Part shown: positions 1 to 8,498 of the stretch, one piece after another
How positions within the stretch are numbered: position 1 is the first letter of the stretch
Layout: each line of letters begins with the position of its first letter
Origin: CAZADA01 sp964636945
GTDB lineage: Bacteria > Pseudomonadota > Alphaproteobacteria > Caulobacterales > Maricaulaceae
Assembly (NCBI GenBank): GCA_964636945.1
Contig: CAZWVH010000003.1
Span: forward strand, 10,120-74,119
DNA: 64,000 nt
Direction of reading: 5' to 3'
Notes under the pieces: model-generated
What the model was told of the DNA's origin: nothing
What the model saw: the letters and a program-made list of their open reading frames with translations, nothing else
Database searches by the model: none
Translations under genes and position numbers: made by a program

Positions 1-430
1 GAAAATAGTCCGCAATAAGCGTATATGCCGGGGCCACACCGCCGGCCTCTCCTACGCCCACGCCCACACGGGCAAGAAACAATTGCGTAAAATTGCCAGC
101 CAAGCCGCAAACAGCGGTCATGCCGCTCCAAATCGTCAGAGCCGCCGACATGATCCAGACGCGGTTGACGCGATCTGCGAGCCAGGCAATGGGTACGCCG
201 AGGGTCGAATACAAGACAGCGAAGGCAATGCCACCCATGAGACCCAATTGAGTGTCAGACAAGCCGAGTTCTTCCTGGATCGCCGGGGCGAGAATGCCAA
301 TAATCTGTCGATCTAAAAAATTAAACGTATAAACAATGACAAGAATAAATAGCACATAACTACGATATGAAGGCGACGCGCCGCCATCGGTAGCTGGGCT
401 CACACTGGAACTGGCGGCGGCATCACTCAT
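1..430 (-). CDS. Spinster-like MFS transporter, partial (cut by window edge)
   Basis: This is the N-terminal part of a major facilitator protein of the inner membrane; about 143 residues are visible and the rest lies left of the window. After a short Ser/Ala-rich N-terminus, the first membrane segment ends in NFLDRQIIGILAPAIQ, followed by LGLSDTQLGLMGGIAFAV. This pattern is typical of the Spinster-like group of MFS, which moves varied organic anions and lipophilic compounds. The conserved loop after helix 2 (LADRVNR) and the GEAG motif in helix 4 are present. The ATG at 430 overlaps the TGA of the upstream alpha/beta hydrolase (ATGA), so the two are translationally coupled. The substrate is unknown; it is plausibly the hydrolase product or the ligand of the TonB receptor in the same cluster. 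Confidence 0.85.
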   Translation of the reverse strand, partial: MSDAAASSSVSPATDGGASPSYRSYVLFILVIVYTFNFLDRQIIGILAPAIQEELGLSDTQLGLMGGIAFAVLYSTLGVPIAWLADRVNRVWIMSAALTIWSGMTAVCGLAGNFTQLFLARVGVGVGEAGGVAPAYTLIADYF

Positions 431-1365
431 GGACCTGATCCTTCACTGAGAAACTCTCTCACAGCAGCCAAGGTTAGCTCCGCCGCTTCTTCCTGAGGGG
501 CGTGGCCGACGCCCTCAATTACCAGGGAGCACGCGTCGGGGATGGCGTCTGCTATCATGTTGGCTTGCTCGACGGGGAGCATCGGGTCTTCCGCACCCCA
601 GATCACCAATGTCGGGGCTGTGATCCGCGCGAGATCAGCACGAGGGTCAGGCAAGGCGAATTCAAACAAATGATCCACAAACGCCTGACCATTGCCCTCG
701 CGCCGCATCAAGGCGTAGATCTCGTCCATGCGCTCATCGCTCAATGCATCGGGATCAGCGAATAGCCCGCGATACATGCCCGCGACAACGGGCTTGGGCG
801 CGGAACGCATGAGGGCTTTGACCACAAAATTGACCGGGGCGGGATCGTCCCCCACCTCACCAAACGGAAATGCCCCCGCATCGACCAGGATCAAGCGGGT
901 CACTCGGTCTGGAGAGGCTGCCGCGAAACGCCACGCCACAGTGCCGCCAAGCGAGTTGCCTGCGATGGCGGCGCGTTCAATGCTCAGTGAATCCAGTACC
1001 TGTTCAAGAAACACGCTTCGCTCTTCAGGGCTGTAGCGTTGTTGAGCATCAGGACCGGTCAATCCGTGCCCGAGCAAATCGTAGCGAACAACCCGATAGT
1101 CCGATTTCAACGCATCAGCCCACACATCCCACGTTTCCAAGCTGAGCGTGAAGCCGTGGATCAACACTAGCACTGGCGCATTGGCCGGCCCCTCGGTGCG
1201 CACGCGAACCCGAGCGCCGTCGATTTCAACGAACTGATCGCTGCTGGTCACGTACTGGGCTTCAACCGCATCGGCGGCCCGCTCGTGTCCGCCATAAAGC
1301 GCCCAGCCAACACAGCCCAATCCAAGCACCGCCAATATGGCGAGCACGAGTAAAACAACGCGCAT
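427..1365 (-). CDS. Membrane-anchored alpha/beta hydrolase
   Basis: This is a 312-residue alpha/beta-hydrolase fold enzyme, probably an esterase or lactonase. An N-terminal hydrophobic segment (about residues 3-25) anchors it or exports it to the periplasmic side. The sequence shows the oxyanion loop HGF (about residue 71), the nucleophile elbow GNSLGG with the catalytic Ser near residue 140, an acid in WGAEDPMLP near 260, and the catalytic His in GVGHAPQEE near 287, so the triad is complete. The ATG at 1365 is preferred because GGGGAGG lies five bases before it; a GTG two codons upstream would fall directly on that ribosome site. The gene lies between a TonB-dependent receptor and an MFS transporter on the same strand, which suggests it cleaves a substrate imported by them. 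The exact reaction cannot be read from the sequence. Confidence 0.9.
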   Translation of the reverse strand: MRVVLLVLAILAVLGLGCVGWALYGGHERAADAVEAQYVTSSDQFVEIDGARVRVRTEGPANAPVLVLIHGFTLSLETWDVWADALKSDYRVVRYDLLGHGLTGPDAQQRYSPEERSVFLEQVLDSLSIERAAIAGNSLGGTVAWRFAAASPDRVTRLILVDAGAFPFGEVGDDPAPVNFVVKALMRSAPKPVVAGMYRGLFADPDALSDERMDEIYALMRREGNGQAFVDHLFEFALPDPRADLARITAPTLVIWGAEDPMLPVEQANMIADAIPDACSLVIEGVGHAPQEEAAELTLAAVREFLSEGSGP

Positions 1366-1510
1366 GGCCACCTCCCCTCAGCGCTCTGATGTCTGGCCTC
1401 GTCATTGCTCGCGCGAGGGGCCATGGCGCTTTGAATTGTGCGAGACTGTTGAACCGAAGACTCAGTCGGGCCTGAACGCGGCGCGCTCAGACCCGAACAG
1501 AGTGACCGGT

Positions 1511-3796
1511 TTAGTAACGGAACTCAACGCTCGCCGTCACCGTGCGAGGATTGCCGTAGAACGCGGAGTACGCACTGTCGGCGCCCAGCTGGCTTGGCGT
1601 CACGAAGTTGTAGGCCGCAACACGATATTCCTCATCAGAGAGGTTTCGGCCAATCAGACTGAACCGCCAATTGTCGCTAAAGTCCCAAATCACACTGGCG
1701 TCGAACAGGTAGTAGTCTTCCGGATCGAGCGCTGGTCCGCCATCGGGGAAGATGGGGTTCACTCCAGCATCAAAGCCTTCATTGGGAACGTTAAACAAAT
1801 TGTATTCGTCGCGGAACGCCACAGACCCCGTGAAGGTCAAATCACCAAGTGACCCAAGGCCAGCCGTGTAATTGGCGCCCAAACGCCAAGTCAACTCTGG
1901 CGTATTTTGGGTCACGAATTGATCAGCAATGTTTTCTTCACCGGAAATGATTTCAGTGATTTCAGCGTCGATGTACCCTAACGTGCCATCAATGCTAAAA
2001 TCATCGGTCAAGTAGAACACGCCCTCAAGCTCGAGACCTTTATACTCTGACGCGCCAGCGTTAAAGACGGACGACACAAAGGTGTCGTTCACACCATCAT
2101 TGTCAGAGTCGGCGCCCTGTTGAACGGTGATTTGCTGGTCAGTGTATTCGGCATAGAACGCAGCGGCGTTCAGCAACAAAGCCCCGTCAAGGAAATTCCC
2201 CTTGGCGCCAATCTCGTAGCTATCCACGAATTCTGGCCCAAAGCCCTCACGTGACAAGCCCAGCGGATCCAAGTCTTCGCGGGCGCGCGGGTCAAACCCG
2301 CCAGCCTTAAAGCCCTCTGAGTAGGACGCATAAAGGCTCAGGTCGTCGGAAGGCCTAAACTGCACCGAGGCGCGCGGCGTGAATTCTTCGTCCGTTCGGG
2401 TGAGACCCTCATAACCCGTTTGCGTGACCAAGAAAACCGAGTCCGTATTGCTGGGATCGAACGAACCCGTTCCCAAGCCAAGCCACGCTTCGCGGGTCAC
2501 ATCCGCCGTCGTTTCGTCGCGTGTGAAGCGACCCCCTAATGAAAAGCTCCACTGGTCGTTCAAATCGAACGTGACATCGGCGAAAGCCGCCAGGTTTTCT
2601 TTCGTTTGGTCACCGCCCTGGAAGATCGAGAGCCCCAACGAAGACAGGATCACATCGAAGGCTCCCGATGCATTGCCATCGAGATAGTAGATGCCGGCCA
2701 CGCCTGCCCACCGGTCGGTTTCAAACAAGACTTGCAGCTCTTGGCTGAACTGGTCATCGAAGTAGACGGCGGGAACGTCGAAGTCGGGTTGAGGCAAGGC
2801 GTCGAAGTCAATGGGCGTGGCCGTCTCGCCTTCGCGATAGGCCGTGATTGACTTTACGGTGAACACATCGTTGATGTCCCATTCGCCAGTGAATGACACG
2901 CCCTGTGTTTCCACAGAGTTTTTGTCGCCAATGCCGGCACGGGTATCGAACACATCTTCCGTGACCTCAAACGTTCCATCGGCGCTGGGCAACAGACGGT
3001 GGCCATGCTTGGCGTTTGAGTTGTCCTCGGTGCGATCAGCGGCAAGACGGAAGAACAGGTTTGACGTCGGTGTGAATTCCGCCGAAATCCGCGCAGCTTG
3101 AACATCCTTGTTGTAGTGATCAGCGCCGGTGAACAAGTTTTCGCCAAATCCGTCGCGCTGATAATTGGCGAATGCAGCGCCAATCGCAAAGGTGTCACCA
3201 ATCGGCACTGACCCGGAAATAATCTGGTCGAACTGATTGAATGTGCCCACATTTACCTTGGCGCTCAGAGTCGGAGCGTCTGTATCGAGTTTGCGTGTCA
3301 CATATTTGATCGCGCCACCAACGGTATTGCGTCCATAGAGCGTGCCCTGCGGCCCGCGTAACACCTCGATCCGCTCGATATCGAAGATATCCAACACAGC
3401 GCCTTGCGGGCGGGCGATGAAGACATCGTCAACATAAAGGCCCACGCCCGGCTCAAAGCCCCAAACCGGATCCTGCTGCCCCACGCCGCGGATGAACGAG
3501 ATCAAGGTCGAGTTCGAACCCCGAGCCACCTCGATCGTGGCGTTCGGCGTGATCTTTTGCAGTGATGTAATGTCCTGCGCACCGATCTCTTCTAGCCGCT
3601 GTGCAGAAGCGGCCGTGACGGCAACCGGCGTATCTTGAATGCTCTCTTCCCGACGGCGAGCGGTCACAACGACCACATCGCGGCTTTCACCAGCTTCTTC
3701 GTCCTGAGCGAAGGCGGCGGTAGGAACGACGGCCAGCGGCCCCAGTGCAACAGAGGCGAGCAAGGCGCTCGCGATTATACCATTAGGCGTTTTCAT
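1511..3796 (-). CDS. TonB-dependent outer-membrane receptor
   Basis: This 761-residue protein is an outer-membrane active transporter driven by TonB-ExbBD. It has a signal peptide (about residues 1-30, cleavage after AFA), then a region with VVVVTARRREESIQD that resembles the TonB-box/plug start in this family. The plug domain runs to about residue 165 (VGLYVDDVFIARPQGAVLD, then IERIEVLRGPQGTLYGRNT). A beta-barrel follows, with a late EYTDQQITVQQGAD strand, and it ends in an aromatic residue (EFRY). This receptor type is common in Sphingomonadales and Caulobacterales and often serves organic ligands rather than siderophores. The TAG of the upstream tetR gene overlaps the ribosome-binding site of this gene, so the regulator and receptor form one operon. 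The ligand is unknown. Nothing in the sequence ties it to the maltodextrin region 43 kb away. Confidence 0.93.
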   Translation of the reverse strand: MKTPNGIIASALLASVALGPLAVVPTAAFAQDEEAGESRDVVVVTARRREESIQDTPVAVTAASAQRLEEIGAQDITSLQKITPNATIEVARGSNSTLISFIRGVGQQDPVWGFEPGVGLYVDDVFIARPQGAVLDIFDIERIEVLRGPQGTLYGRNTVGGAIKYVTRKLDTDAPTLSAKVNVGTFNQFDQIISGSVPIGDTFAIGAAFANYQRDGFGENLFTGADHYNKDVQAARISAEFTPTSNLFFRLAADRTEDNSNAKHGHRLLPSADGTFEVTEDVFDTRAGIGDKNSVETQGVSFTGEWDINDVFTVKSITAYREGETATPIDFDALPQPDFDVPAVYFDDQFSQELQVLFETDRWAGVAGIYYLDGNASGAFDVILSSLGLSIFQGGDQTKENLAAFADVTFDLNDQWSFSLGGRFTRDETTADVTREAWLGLGTGSFDPSNTDSVFLVTQTGYEGLTRTDEEFTPRASVQFRPSDDLSLYASYSEGFKAGGFDPRAREDLDPLGLSREGFGPEFVDSYEIGAKGNFLDGALLLNAAAFYAEYTDQQITVQQGADSDNDGVNDTFVSSVFNAGASEYKGLELEGVFYLTDDFSIDGTLGYIDAEITEIISGEENIADQFVTQNTPELTWRLGANYTAGLGSLGDLTFTGSVAFRDEYNLFNVPNEGFDAGVNPIFPDGGPALDPEDYYLFDASVIWDFSDNWRFSLIGRNLSDEEYRVAAYNFVTPSQLGADSAYSAFYGNPRTVTASVEFRY

Positions 3797-3806
3797 GAGA
3801 ACTCCC

Positions 3807-4544
3807 CTACTTGTTTAGTTGATTTGCCGTAGTGGTCGCGCCGTTTGCCGGCGCATTAGACAGCGCGGCGCCGCCGCCTAAAATCGCTTCAAACCCATCA
3901 GCGAAGAACGCCACCAACAGGTCGTATGCACTGGCCAAATCCCCCGAACGGCACTTGCCATCGGACAGATCATCCATGCGTCCGGTCTCAGCGAAAGTGA
4001 GCACCAGTGCGCCAGCGAAAAAGTGATAGCACCAATAATAGCGCTCATCCGACGCCCCCGGCGCGGCCATCCGCAGAGCGGCGATGAATTTACGCACAAA
4101 AGGATCAAAGTGATCGCGGAACACGGCCGGCGCCCATTCAGGCGACGTGTTCACCTTGGCCAGAAGTTTAAACCAGTGCTTCCAGCCCGGATCGCCCGAT
4201 TGAGATCGATCAAGATAGGGCCTTGTGTAAGCAATGATCACATCGCGAAAGCTGGGCCGGCCGCCAGCCTCTTCGATGCACTTTTGCAGTGCAGCCTCTC
4301 TTTCGTCCATGAACTCTTGCGCACGCCCAATCAGCGCCTTACACAACAGATCTTCCTTACCGCCAAAGTGATAGTTTACGAGGGCGGCGTCGACATGAGC
4401 CATACGCGCAATTTCCCTCATGGTGACGCCGTAATAGCCCCGCTCAGCGAACAGTGCTTCAGCAGCGTCCAATATTCGCGCGCGTGTCTCATCGGCGGAG
4501 GCCCGCGCAGTGCGGGCCGCTGAGGCTGTACCTGTGATCGCCAC
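3807..4544 (-). CDS. TetR/AcrR-family transcriptional regulator
   Basis: This is a DNA-binding repressor of about 245 residues. The N-terminal helix-turn-helix reads TRARILDAAEALFAERGYY, then GVTMREIARMAHVDAALVNY and HFGGKEDLL, the hallmark of TetR proteins, at about residues 18-68. The C-terminal ligand domain contains the FAGALVLTFAETGRMDDL segment seen in CecR/YbiH-like members. A longer reading frame begins at 4661, but GTG at 4544 is chosen because GGGAGG precedes it by eight bases. The stop codon is ten bases before the receptor start, so this gene leads the operon that includes the receptor and probably the hydrolase and MFS transporter. It likely represses its own operon; palindromic sequences upstream are listed separately. 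Confidence 0.9.
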   Translation of the reverse strand: MAITGTASAARTARASADETRARILDAAEALFAERGYYGVTMREIARMAHVDAALVNYHFGGKEDLLCKALIGRAQEFMDEREAALQKCIEEAGGRPSFRDVIIAYTRPYLDRSQSGDPGWKHWFKLLAKVNTSPEWAPAVFRDHFDPFVRKFIAALRMAAPGASDERYYWCYHFFAGALVLTFAETGRMDDLSDGKCRSGDLASAYDLLVAFFADGFEAILGGGAALSNAPANGATTTANQLNK

Positions 4545-4598
4545 TGGCGATCCTCCCTGTTTTTCTCGCTCTTCAGCGACGCCGCGGCGAGTTTTATA

Positions 4599-4658
4599 CA
4601 ACGTTGAAAGAATTAGTGCGCCAGTCTGAGGCGTTATGCAAGTGGCTGTTGTGCAACA
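4599..4658. promoter_or_regulatory. Candidate TetR operator region
   Basis: Upstream of the tetR start are the 8-bp palindrome CAACGTTG (4599-4606) and the inverted repeat TGTTG-TG-CAACA (4647-4658). Both use the half-element CAAC/GTTG. TetR regulators usually bind short palindromes in their own promoter, so these are candidate autoregulatory sites. No promoter boxes were assigned with certainty. Confidence 0.3.
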
Positions 4659-4680
4659 CACGCCATTTTATCGGTGGACA

Positions 4681-4711
4681 CAAAGAAAGACCGCCGCATT
4701 CAGCGACGGTC
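4681..4711 (-). terminator. Terminator-like hairpin after the vWA genes
   Basis: Read on the minus strand, GACCG and CGGTC (4689-4711) form the outer stem. The inner stem has one mismatch and a five-base loop, and a T-rich tail (TTTCTTTG) follows. It lies about 50 bases after the stop of the downstream vWA gene, in the right orientation to end that transcript before tetR. Confidence 0.5.
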
Positions 4712-4763
4712 CGGAGGAGGGTTGGGTCCTAGGCTGGCTGTTCAATAGGCCAGCGCCACATCG

Positions 4764-6437
4764 TTAAGGATAGTTCACGCTCTCTCCCTGGCCAGGGCGT
4801 TCCAGTTCGCTGAGAGCTGGGGCGGTTTTGGCCGCGCGCACCAGTTGGATGAATTCGCCGCGATAGTTGAACGGATCCTCGCCCTTGGCCGACTGGGCCA
4901 GCGCCATGATCTCGTCATGACCAAAATCGGTGAGGTAAGGCTCACCGCGCACCAGCTGGCCAAAGCCGGCCGCGGCAATGGCGAACCGGGTGGCCTCAGG
5001 GGCCTGGTCAAGACCGTCAATCACATCAGCCGTGGTCACCGGACGCTCGATCAGCGTGCTCTCATCACTGTCGGGCAGCTTATAGCGAATGCGCAGATTG
5101 GCGAACTCATCACCCAAATCGCCAGCTGGTTCAGGCGATTGAGCATAGCGGCTCTCATCGATCAACCGGCCCTCGCTGCCCGGCGCGGCAATCTCGTAAA
5201 TGGCCGTCACCTCATGGCCCGCGCCGATCTCGCCGGCGTCGACCGCATCATTGTTAAAGTCTTCGCGGTTCAGCAAGCGCGTCTCATAGCCGATCAAGCG
5301 ATACTCCGCCACGCGCGCTGGGTTGAACTCCACCTGGATCTTCACATCCTTGGCAATGGGAAACAGCGCGCCTTGCATCTCATCATGCAGCACTTTGCGC
5401 GCCTCATTCAGGCTGTCGATATACGCAGCCTGTCCATTGCCCGACTGGGCCAAAGTCTGCATCAGCCGGTCGTTATAATTGCCCCGGCCAAAGCCCAAGA
5501 CTGACAAAAACACCCCGCTCTCGCGCTTGCGCTCGATGAAGCCTTCCAGGCTCTCATCGTCCACCGTTCCCACATTAAAATCGCCGTCAGTGGCCAAGAT
5601 CACCCGGTTGAGCGCTTGTGGGTCATAGTTTTGTTCCGCCAGGGCATAAGCCAAACGCAGGCCCTCTCCGCCCGCGGTCGATCCGCCGGCCGACAGCTGA
5701 TCCAGAGCGGCCAGGATTTTCGATTTATCCGACGCCGGCGTTGGCTCCAGCACCGCCCCGGCCGCGCCGGCATACACCGCAATCGCCACCGTGTCCTCAG
5801 GCTCGAGCCCATCAACCAGCATGCGCATGGACTGCTTGAGCAAGGGCAGCTTGTCGGGGCTGTTCATCGAGCCTGACACATCGAGCAAAAACACCAGATT
5901 GGCCCGCGGGCGATCCTCTGGCTCAAGGTCATAGCCCTTAATGCCAATATGAATGAGCTGGGTGTGCGCATTCCACGGACTGTCCACCACAGACGCACTC
6001 ACCCCAAACGGGGCCGTGCGGTCCTGAGGCAGCGGATAGTCGTAATCAAAATAGTTGATCACCTCTTCCACCCGCACCGCATCCTTGGGCGGCAAGGTCC
6101 CGTCATTGAGCGCACGGCGCATGAAGGCATACGAGGCCGTGTCCACATCCACCGAAAAGGTCGACACCGGCTCTTCACTCACCAGCTTGACCGGGTTCAG
6201 CTCCTCATCGGGAAACCGCTCACGATCAATGTCGCCGGGGACGGGCTGAGGCTGGGCTTGCGCTAGAGACGCGACTGCCGCGAAACCATCAGCTTGCGCA
6301 CGCGCGCCCGTAACCACCACCCGCTCTGGAGATGCCGACGGTACCGGTGTCGTCTCATACGTGCCGCTACATGCTGACAACCACGCGGCCATGCTGATCC
6401 CCACAACGAACTTCATACTCAGGCGTTGTGCCACCAC
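4764..6437 (-). CDS. vWA-domain lipoprotein, YfbK-like (downstream tandem copy)
   Basis: This envelope protein of about 557 residues belongs to the YfbK-like family: a conserved N-terminal domain (EEPVSTFSVDVDTASYAFMR), a von Willebrand A domain, and a C-terminal DUF3520-like region. The vWA metal site is intact (DVSGSM, with TDGDFNVG later in the fold). An N-terminal hydrophobic stretch ends in a lipobox, LSAC, so it should be a lipoprotein. GTG at 6437 is preferred because GGAGG sits five bases before it; ATG at 6470 lacks a good ribosome site. A segment ERVVVTGARA just after the lipobox resembles the start of TonB-receptor plugs. From QPVPGDIDRERF to ERPGQGE it is identical to the neighbouring upstream copy. 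The function is unknown; such proteins may act as binding or scaffolding proteins. Confidence 0.9.
   Translation of the reverse strand: MVAQRLSMKFVVGISMAAWLSACSGTYETTPVPSASPERVVVTGARAQADGFAAVASLAQAQPQPVPGDIDRERFPDEELNPVKLVSEEPVSTFSVDVDTASYAFMRRALNDGTLPPKDAVRVEEVINYFDYDYPLPQDRTAPFGVSASVVDSPWNAHTQLIHIGIKGYDLEPEDRPRANLVFLLDVSGSMNSPDKLPLLKQSMRMLVDGLEPEDTVAIAVYAGAAGAVLEPTPASDKSKILAALDQLSAGGSTAGGEGLRLAYALAEQNYDPQALNRVILATDGDFNVGTVDDESLEGFIERKRESGVFLSVLGFGRGNYNDRLMQTLAQSGNGQAAYIDSLNEARKVLHDEMQGALFPIAKDVKIQVEFNPARVAEYRLIGYETRLLNREDFNNDAVDAGEIGAGHEVTAIYEIAAPGSEGRLIDESRYAQSPEPAGDLGDEFANLRIRYKLPDSDESTLIERPVTTADVIDGLDQAPEATRFAIAAAGFGQLVRGEPYLTDFGHDEIMALAQSAKGEDPFNYRGEFIQLVRAAKTAPALSELERPGQGESVNYP
4783..6248. 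repeat. Direct repeat, copy 1 (1,466 bp, inside vWA gene)
   Basis: This block matches 6511-7976 at a constant offset of 1,728 bases. Identity begins at TCTCCCTGG and ends at ACGGGCTG; flanking bases diverge at once on both sides. I found no difference in the segments I compared, and translations in three frames agree, so synonymous positions are conserved too. Confidence 0.92.
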
Positions 6438-6476
6438 GCGCCCCTCCCATTTTTTGGTAACGTTGAACATGACCCA

Positions 6477-8348
6477 CTATTGATTGGGATAACCAACCTG
6501 GCCAGGTCTTTCTCCCTGGCCAGGGCGTTCCAGTTCGCTGAGAGCTGGGGCGGTTTTGGCCGCGCGCACCAGTTGGATGAATTCGCCGCGATAGTTGAAC
6601 GGATCCTCGCCCTTGGCCGACTGGGCCAGCGCCATGATCTCGTCATGACCAAAATCGGTGAGGTAAGGCTCACCGCGCACCAGCTGGCCAAAGCCGGCCG
6701 CGGCAATGGCGAACCGGGTGGCCTCAGGGGCCTGGTCAAGACCGTCAATCACATCAGCCGTGGTCACCGGACGCTCGATCAGCGTGCTCTCATCACTGTC
6801 GGGCAGCTTATAGCGAATGCGCAGATTGGCGAACTCATCACCCAAATCGCCAGCTGGTTCAGGCGATTGAGCATAGCGGCTCTCATCGATCAACCGGCCC
6901 TCGCTGCCCGGCGCGGCAATCTCGTAAATGGCCGTCACCTCATGGCCCGCGCCGATCTCGCCGGCGTCGACCGCATCATTGTTAAAGTCTTCGCGGTTCA
7001 GCAAGCGCGTCTCATAGCCGATCAAGCGATACTCCGCCACGCGCGCTGGGTTGAACTCCACCTGGATCTTCACATCCTTGGCAATGGGAAACAGCGCGCC
7101 TTGCATCTCATCATGCAGCACTTTGCGCGCCTCATTCAGGCTGTCGATATACGCAGCCTGTCCATTGCCCGACTGGGCCAAAGTCTGCATCAGCCGGTCG
7201 TTATAATTGCCCCGGCCAAAGCCCAAGACTGACAAAAACACCCCGCTCTCGCGCTTGCGCTCGATGAAGCCTTCCAGGCTCTCATCGTCCACCGTTCCCA
7301 CATTAAAATCGCCGTCAGTGGCCAAGATCACCCGGTTGAGCGCTTGTGGGTCATAGTTTTGTTCCGCCAGGGCATAAGCCAAACGCAGGCCCTCTCCGCC
7401 CGCGGTCGATCCGCCGGCCGACAGCTGATCCAGAGCGGCCAGGATTTTCGATTTATCCGACGCCGGCGTTGGCTCCAGCACCGCCCCGGCCGCGCCGGCA
7501 TACACCGCAATCGCCACCGTGTCCTCAGGCTCGAGCCCATCAACCAGCATGCGCATGGACTGCTTGAGCAAGGGCAGCTTGTCGGGGCTGTTCATCGAGC
7601 CTGACACATCGAGCAAAAACACCAGATTGGCCCGCGGGCGATCCTCTGGCTCAAGGTCATAGCCCTTAATGCCAATATGAATGAGCTGGGTGTGCGCATT
7701 CCACGGACTGTCCACCACAGACGCACTCACCCCAAACGGGGCCGTGCGGTCCTGAGGCAGCGGATAGTCGTAATCAAAATAGTTGATCACCTCTTCCACC
7801 CGCACCGCATCCTTGGGCGGCAAGGTCCCGTCATTGAGCGCACGGCGCATGAAGGCATACGAGGCCGTGTCCACATCCACCGAAAAGGTCGACACCGGCT
7901 CTTCACTCACCAGCTTGACCGGGTTCAGCTCCTCATCGGGAAACCGCTCACGATCAATGTCGCCGGGGACGGGCTGGATCGGTCTTTGCGGGGCGGTTTG
8001 GATGGCGTTCGGCGCTGCGCCGGTAAAGCCGTTCATCGCCAGCTGCTCACTCGATGGAGCGATGTCGGCCATCATGGTCGACGGATCGCTTTGTCTTTGC
8101 AGTTCTTGCAATCGCCTCGTCCGGTCAGCTTGAATTTCGGCGGTTTGCTGAAGCGCCTCCTCGCGTTCTTCGATTGGATCGGGCGCATCGTCTTGTGACG
8201 TCTCGGTCGGTGTGGGCGTGGGCGTAACGGTTGCGTCGCCCGTCGGGGTGGGAGCGCCAGGTCCATCATCTGGAGCCTCACCGCAGGCAACGAGCAAAAC
8301 ACCCGCCGCTGCGCTGAGCAGTAGGCGGAAGCGGACGGACTTAATCAT
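6477..8348 (-). CDS. vWA-domain lipoprotein, YfbK-like (upstream tandem copy)
   Basis: This is the 623-residue paralogue of the next gene downstream and has the same three-part YfbK-like architecture. Its N-terminus is unrelated: signal peptide with lipobox LVAC, a Thr/Pro-rich linker (TPTPTPTE), then a Glu/Gln-rich, probably helical stretch (EEREEALQQTAEIQADRTRR) before the shared domain. ATG at 8348 is chosen because it starts the signal peptide and has GGGAG upstream; an earlier in-frame ATG at 8471 would bury that signal. The metal-binding DVSGSM is present. The C-terminus differs from its twin (GERPGQVGYPNQ) and repeats the RPGQ unit. Only six bases separate its stop from the longer start of the downstream copy, so the two are probably co-transcribed. 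Confidence 0.9.
   Translation of the reverse strand: MIKSVRFRLLLSAAAGVLLVACGEAPDDGPGAPTPTGDATVTPTPTPTETSQDDAPDPIEEREEALQQTAEIQADRTRRLQELQRQSDPSTMMADIAPSSEQLAMNGFTGAAPNAIQTAPQRPIQPVPGDIDRERFPDEELNPVKLVSEEPVSTFSVDVDTASYAFMRRALNDGTLPPKDAVRVEEVINYFDYDYPLPQDRTAPFGVSASVVDSPWNAHTQLIHIGIKGYDLEPEDRPRANLVFLLDVSGSMNSPDKLPLLKQSMRMLVDGLEPEDTVAIAVYAGAAGAVLEPTPASDKSKILAALDQLSAGGSTAGGEGLRLAYALAEQNYDPQALNRVILATDGDFNVGTVDDESLEGFIERKRESGVFLSVLGFGRGNYNDRLMQTLAQSGNGQAAYIDSLNEARKVLHDEMQGALFPIAKDVKIQVEFNPARVAEYRLIGYETRLLNREDFNNDAVDAGEIGAGHEVTAIYEIAAPGSEGRLIDESRYAQSPEPAGDLGDEFANLRIRYKLPDSDESTLIERPVTTADVIDGLDQAPEATRFAIAAAGFGQLVRGEPYLTDFGHDEIMALAQSAKGEDPFNYRGEFIQLVRAAKTAPALSELERPGQGERPGQVGYPNQ
6511..7976. repeat. Direct repeat, copy 2 (1,466 bp, inside vWA gene)
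   Basis: This is the second copy of the repeat at 4783-6248. It covers the conserved N-terminal, vWA and C-terminal domains but not the signal peptides or the last residues. This fits a recent duplication or gene conversion limited to the domain core. Confidence 0.92.
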
Positions 8349-8498
8349 GGAGGGCTCCCAGGGCGTTGAGTGTGGCGCGAATTTCACCGATGCTGGCGAC
8401 CGCGCACGTTTTGTTGAGCACGTTAGCAGTCCGCGCCTGAACCCGTGATGAAACAGTGGGGGCTTGTTCATTTTCCAGGCTCAGTCCACACACGTGTT

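Noticed and set aside
4545..4661. N-terminal extension of the TetR regulator
   Set aside because: The extension contains palindromes typical of its operator region and lacks a ribosome site, whereas GTG 4544 has a good one.
4845..7232. Long open frames on the plus strand opposite the vWA genes
   Set aside because: They are mirror frames of high-GC coding sequence; the minus-strand frames carry the signal peptides and the metal-binding motif.
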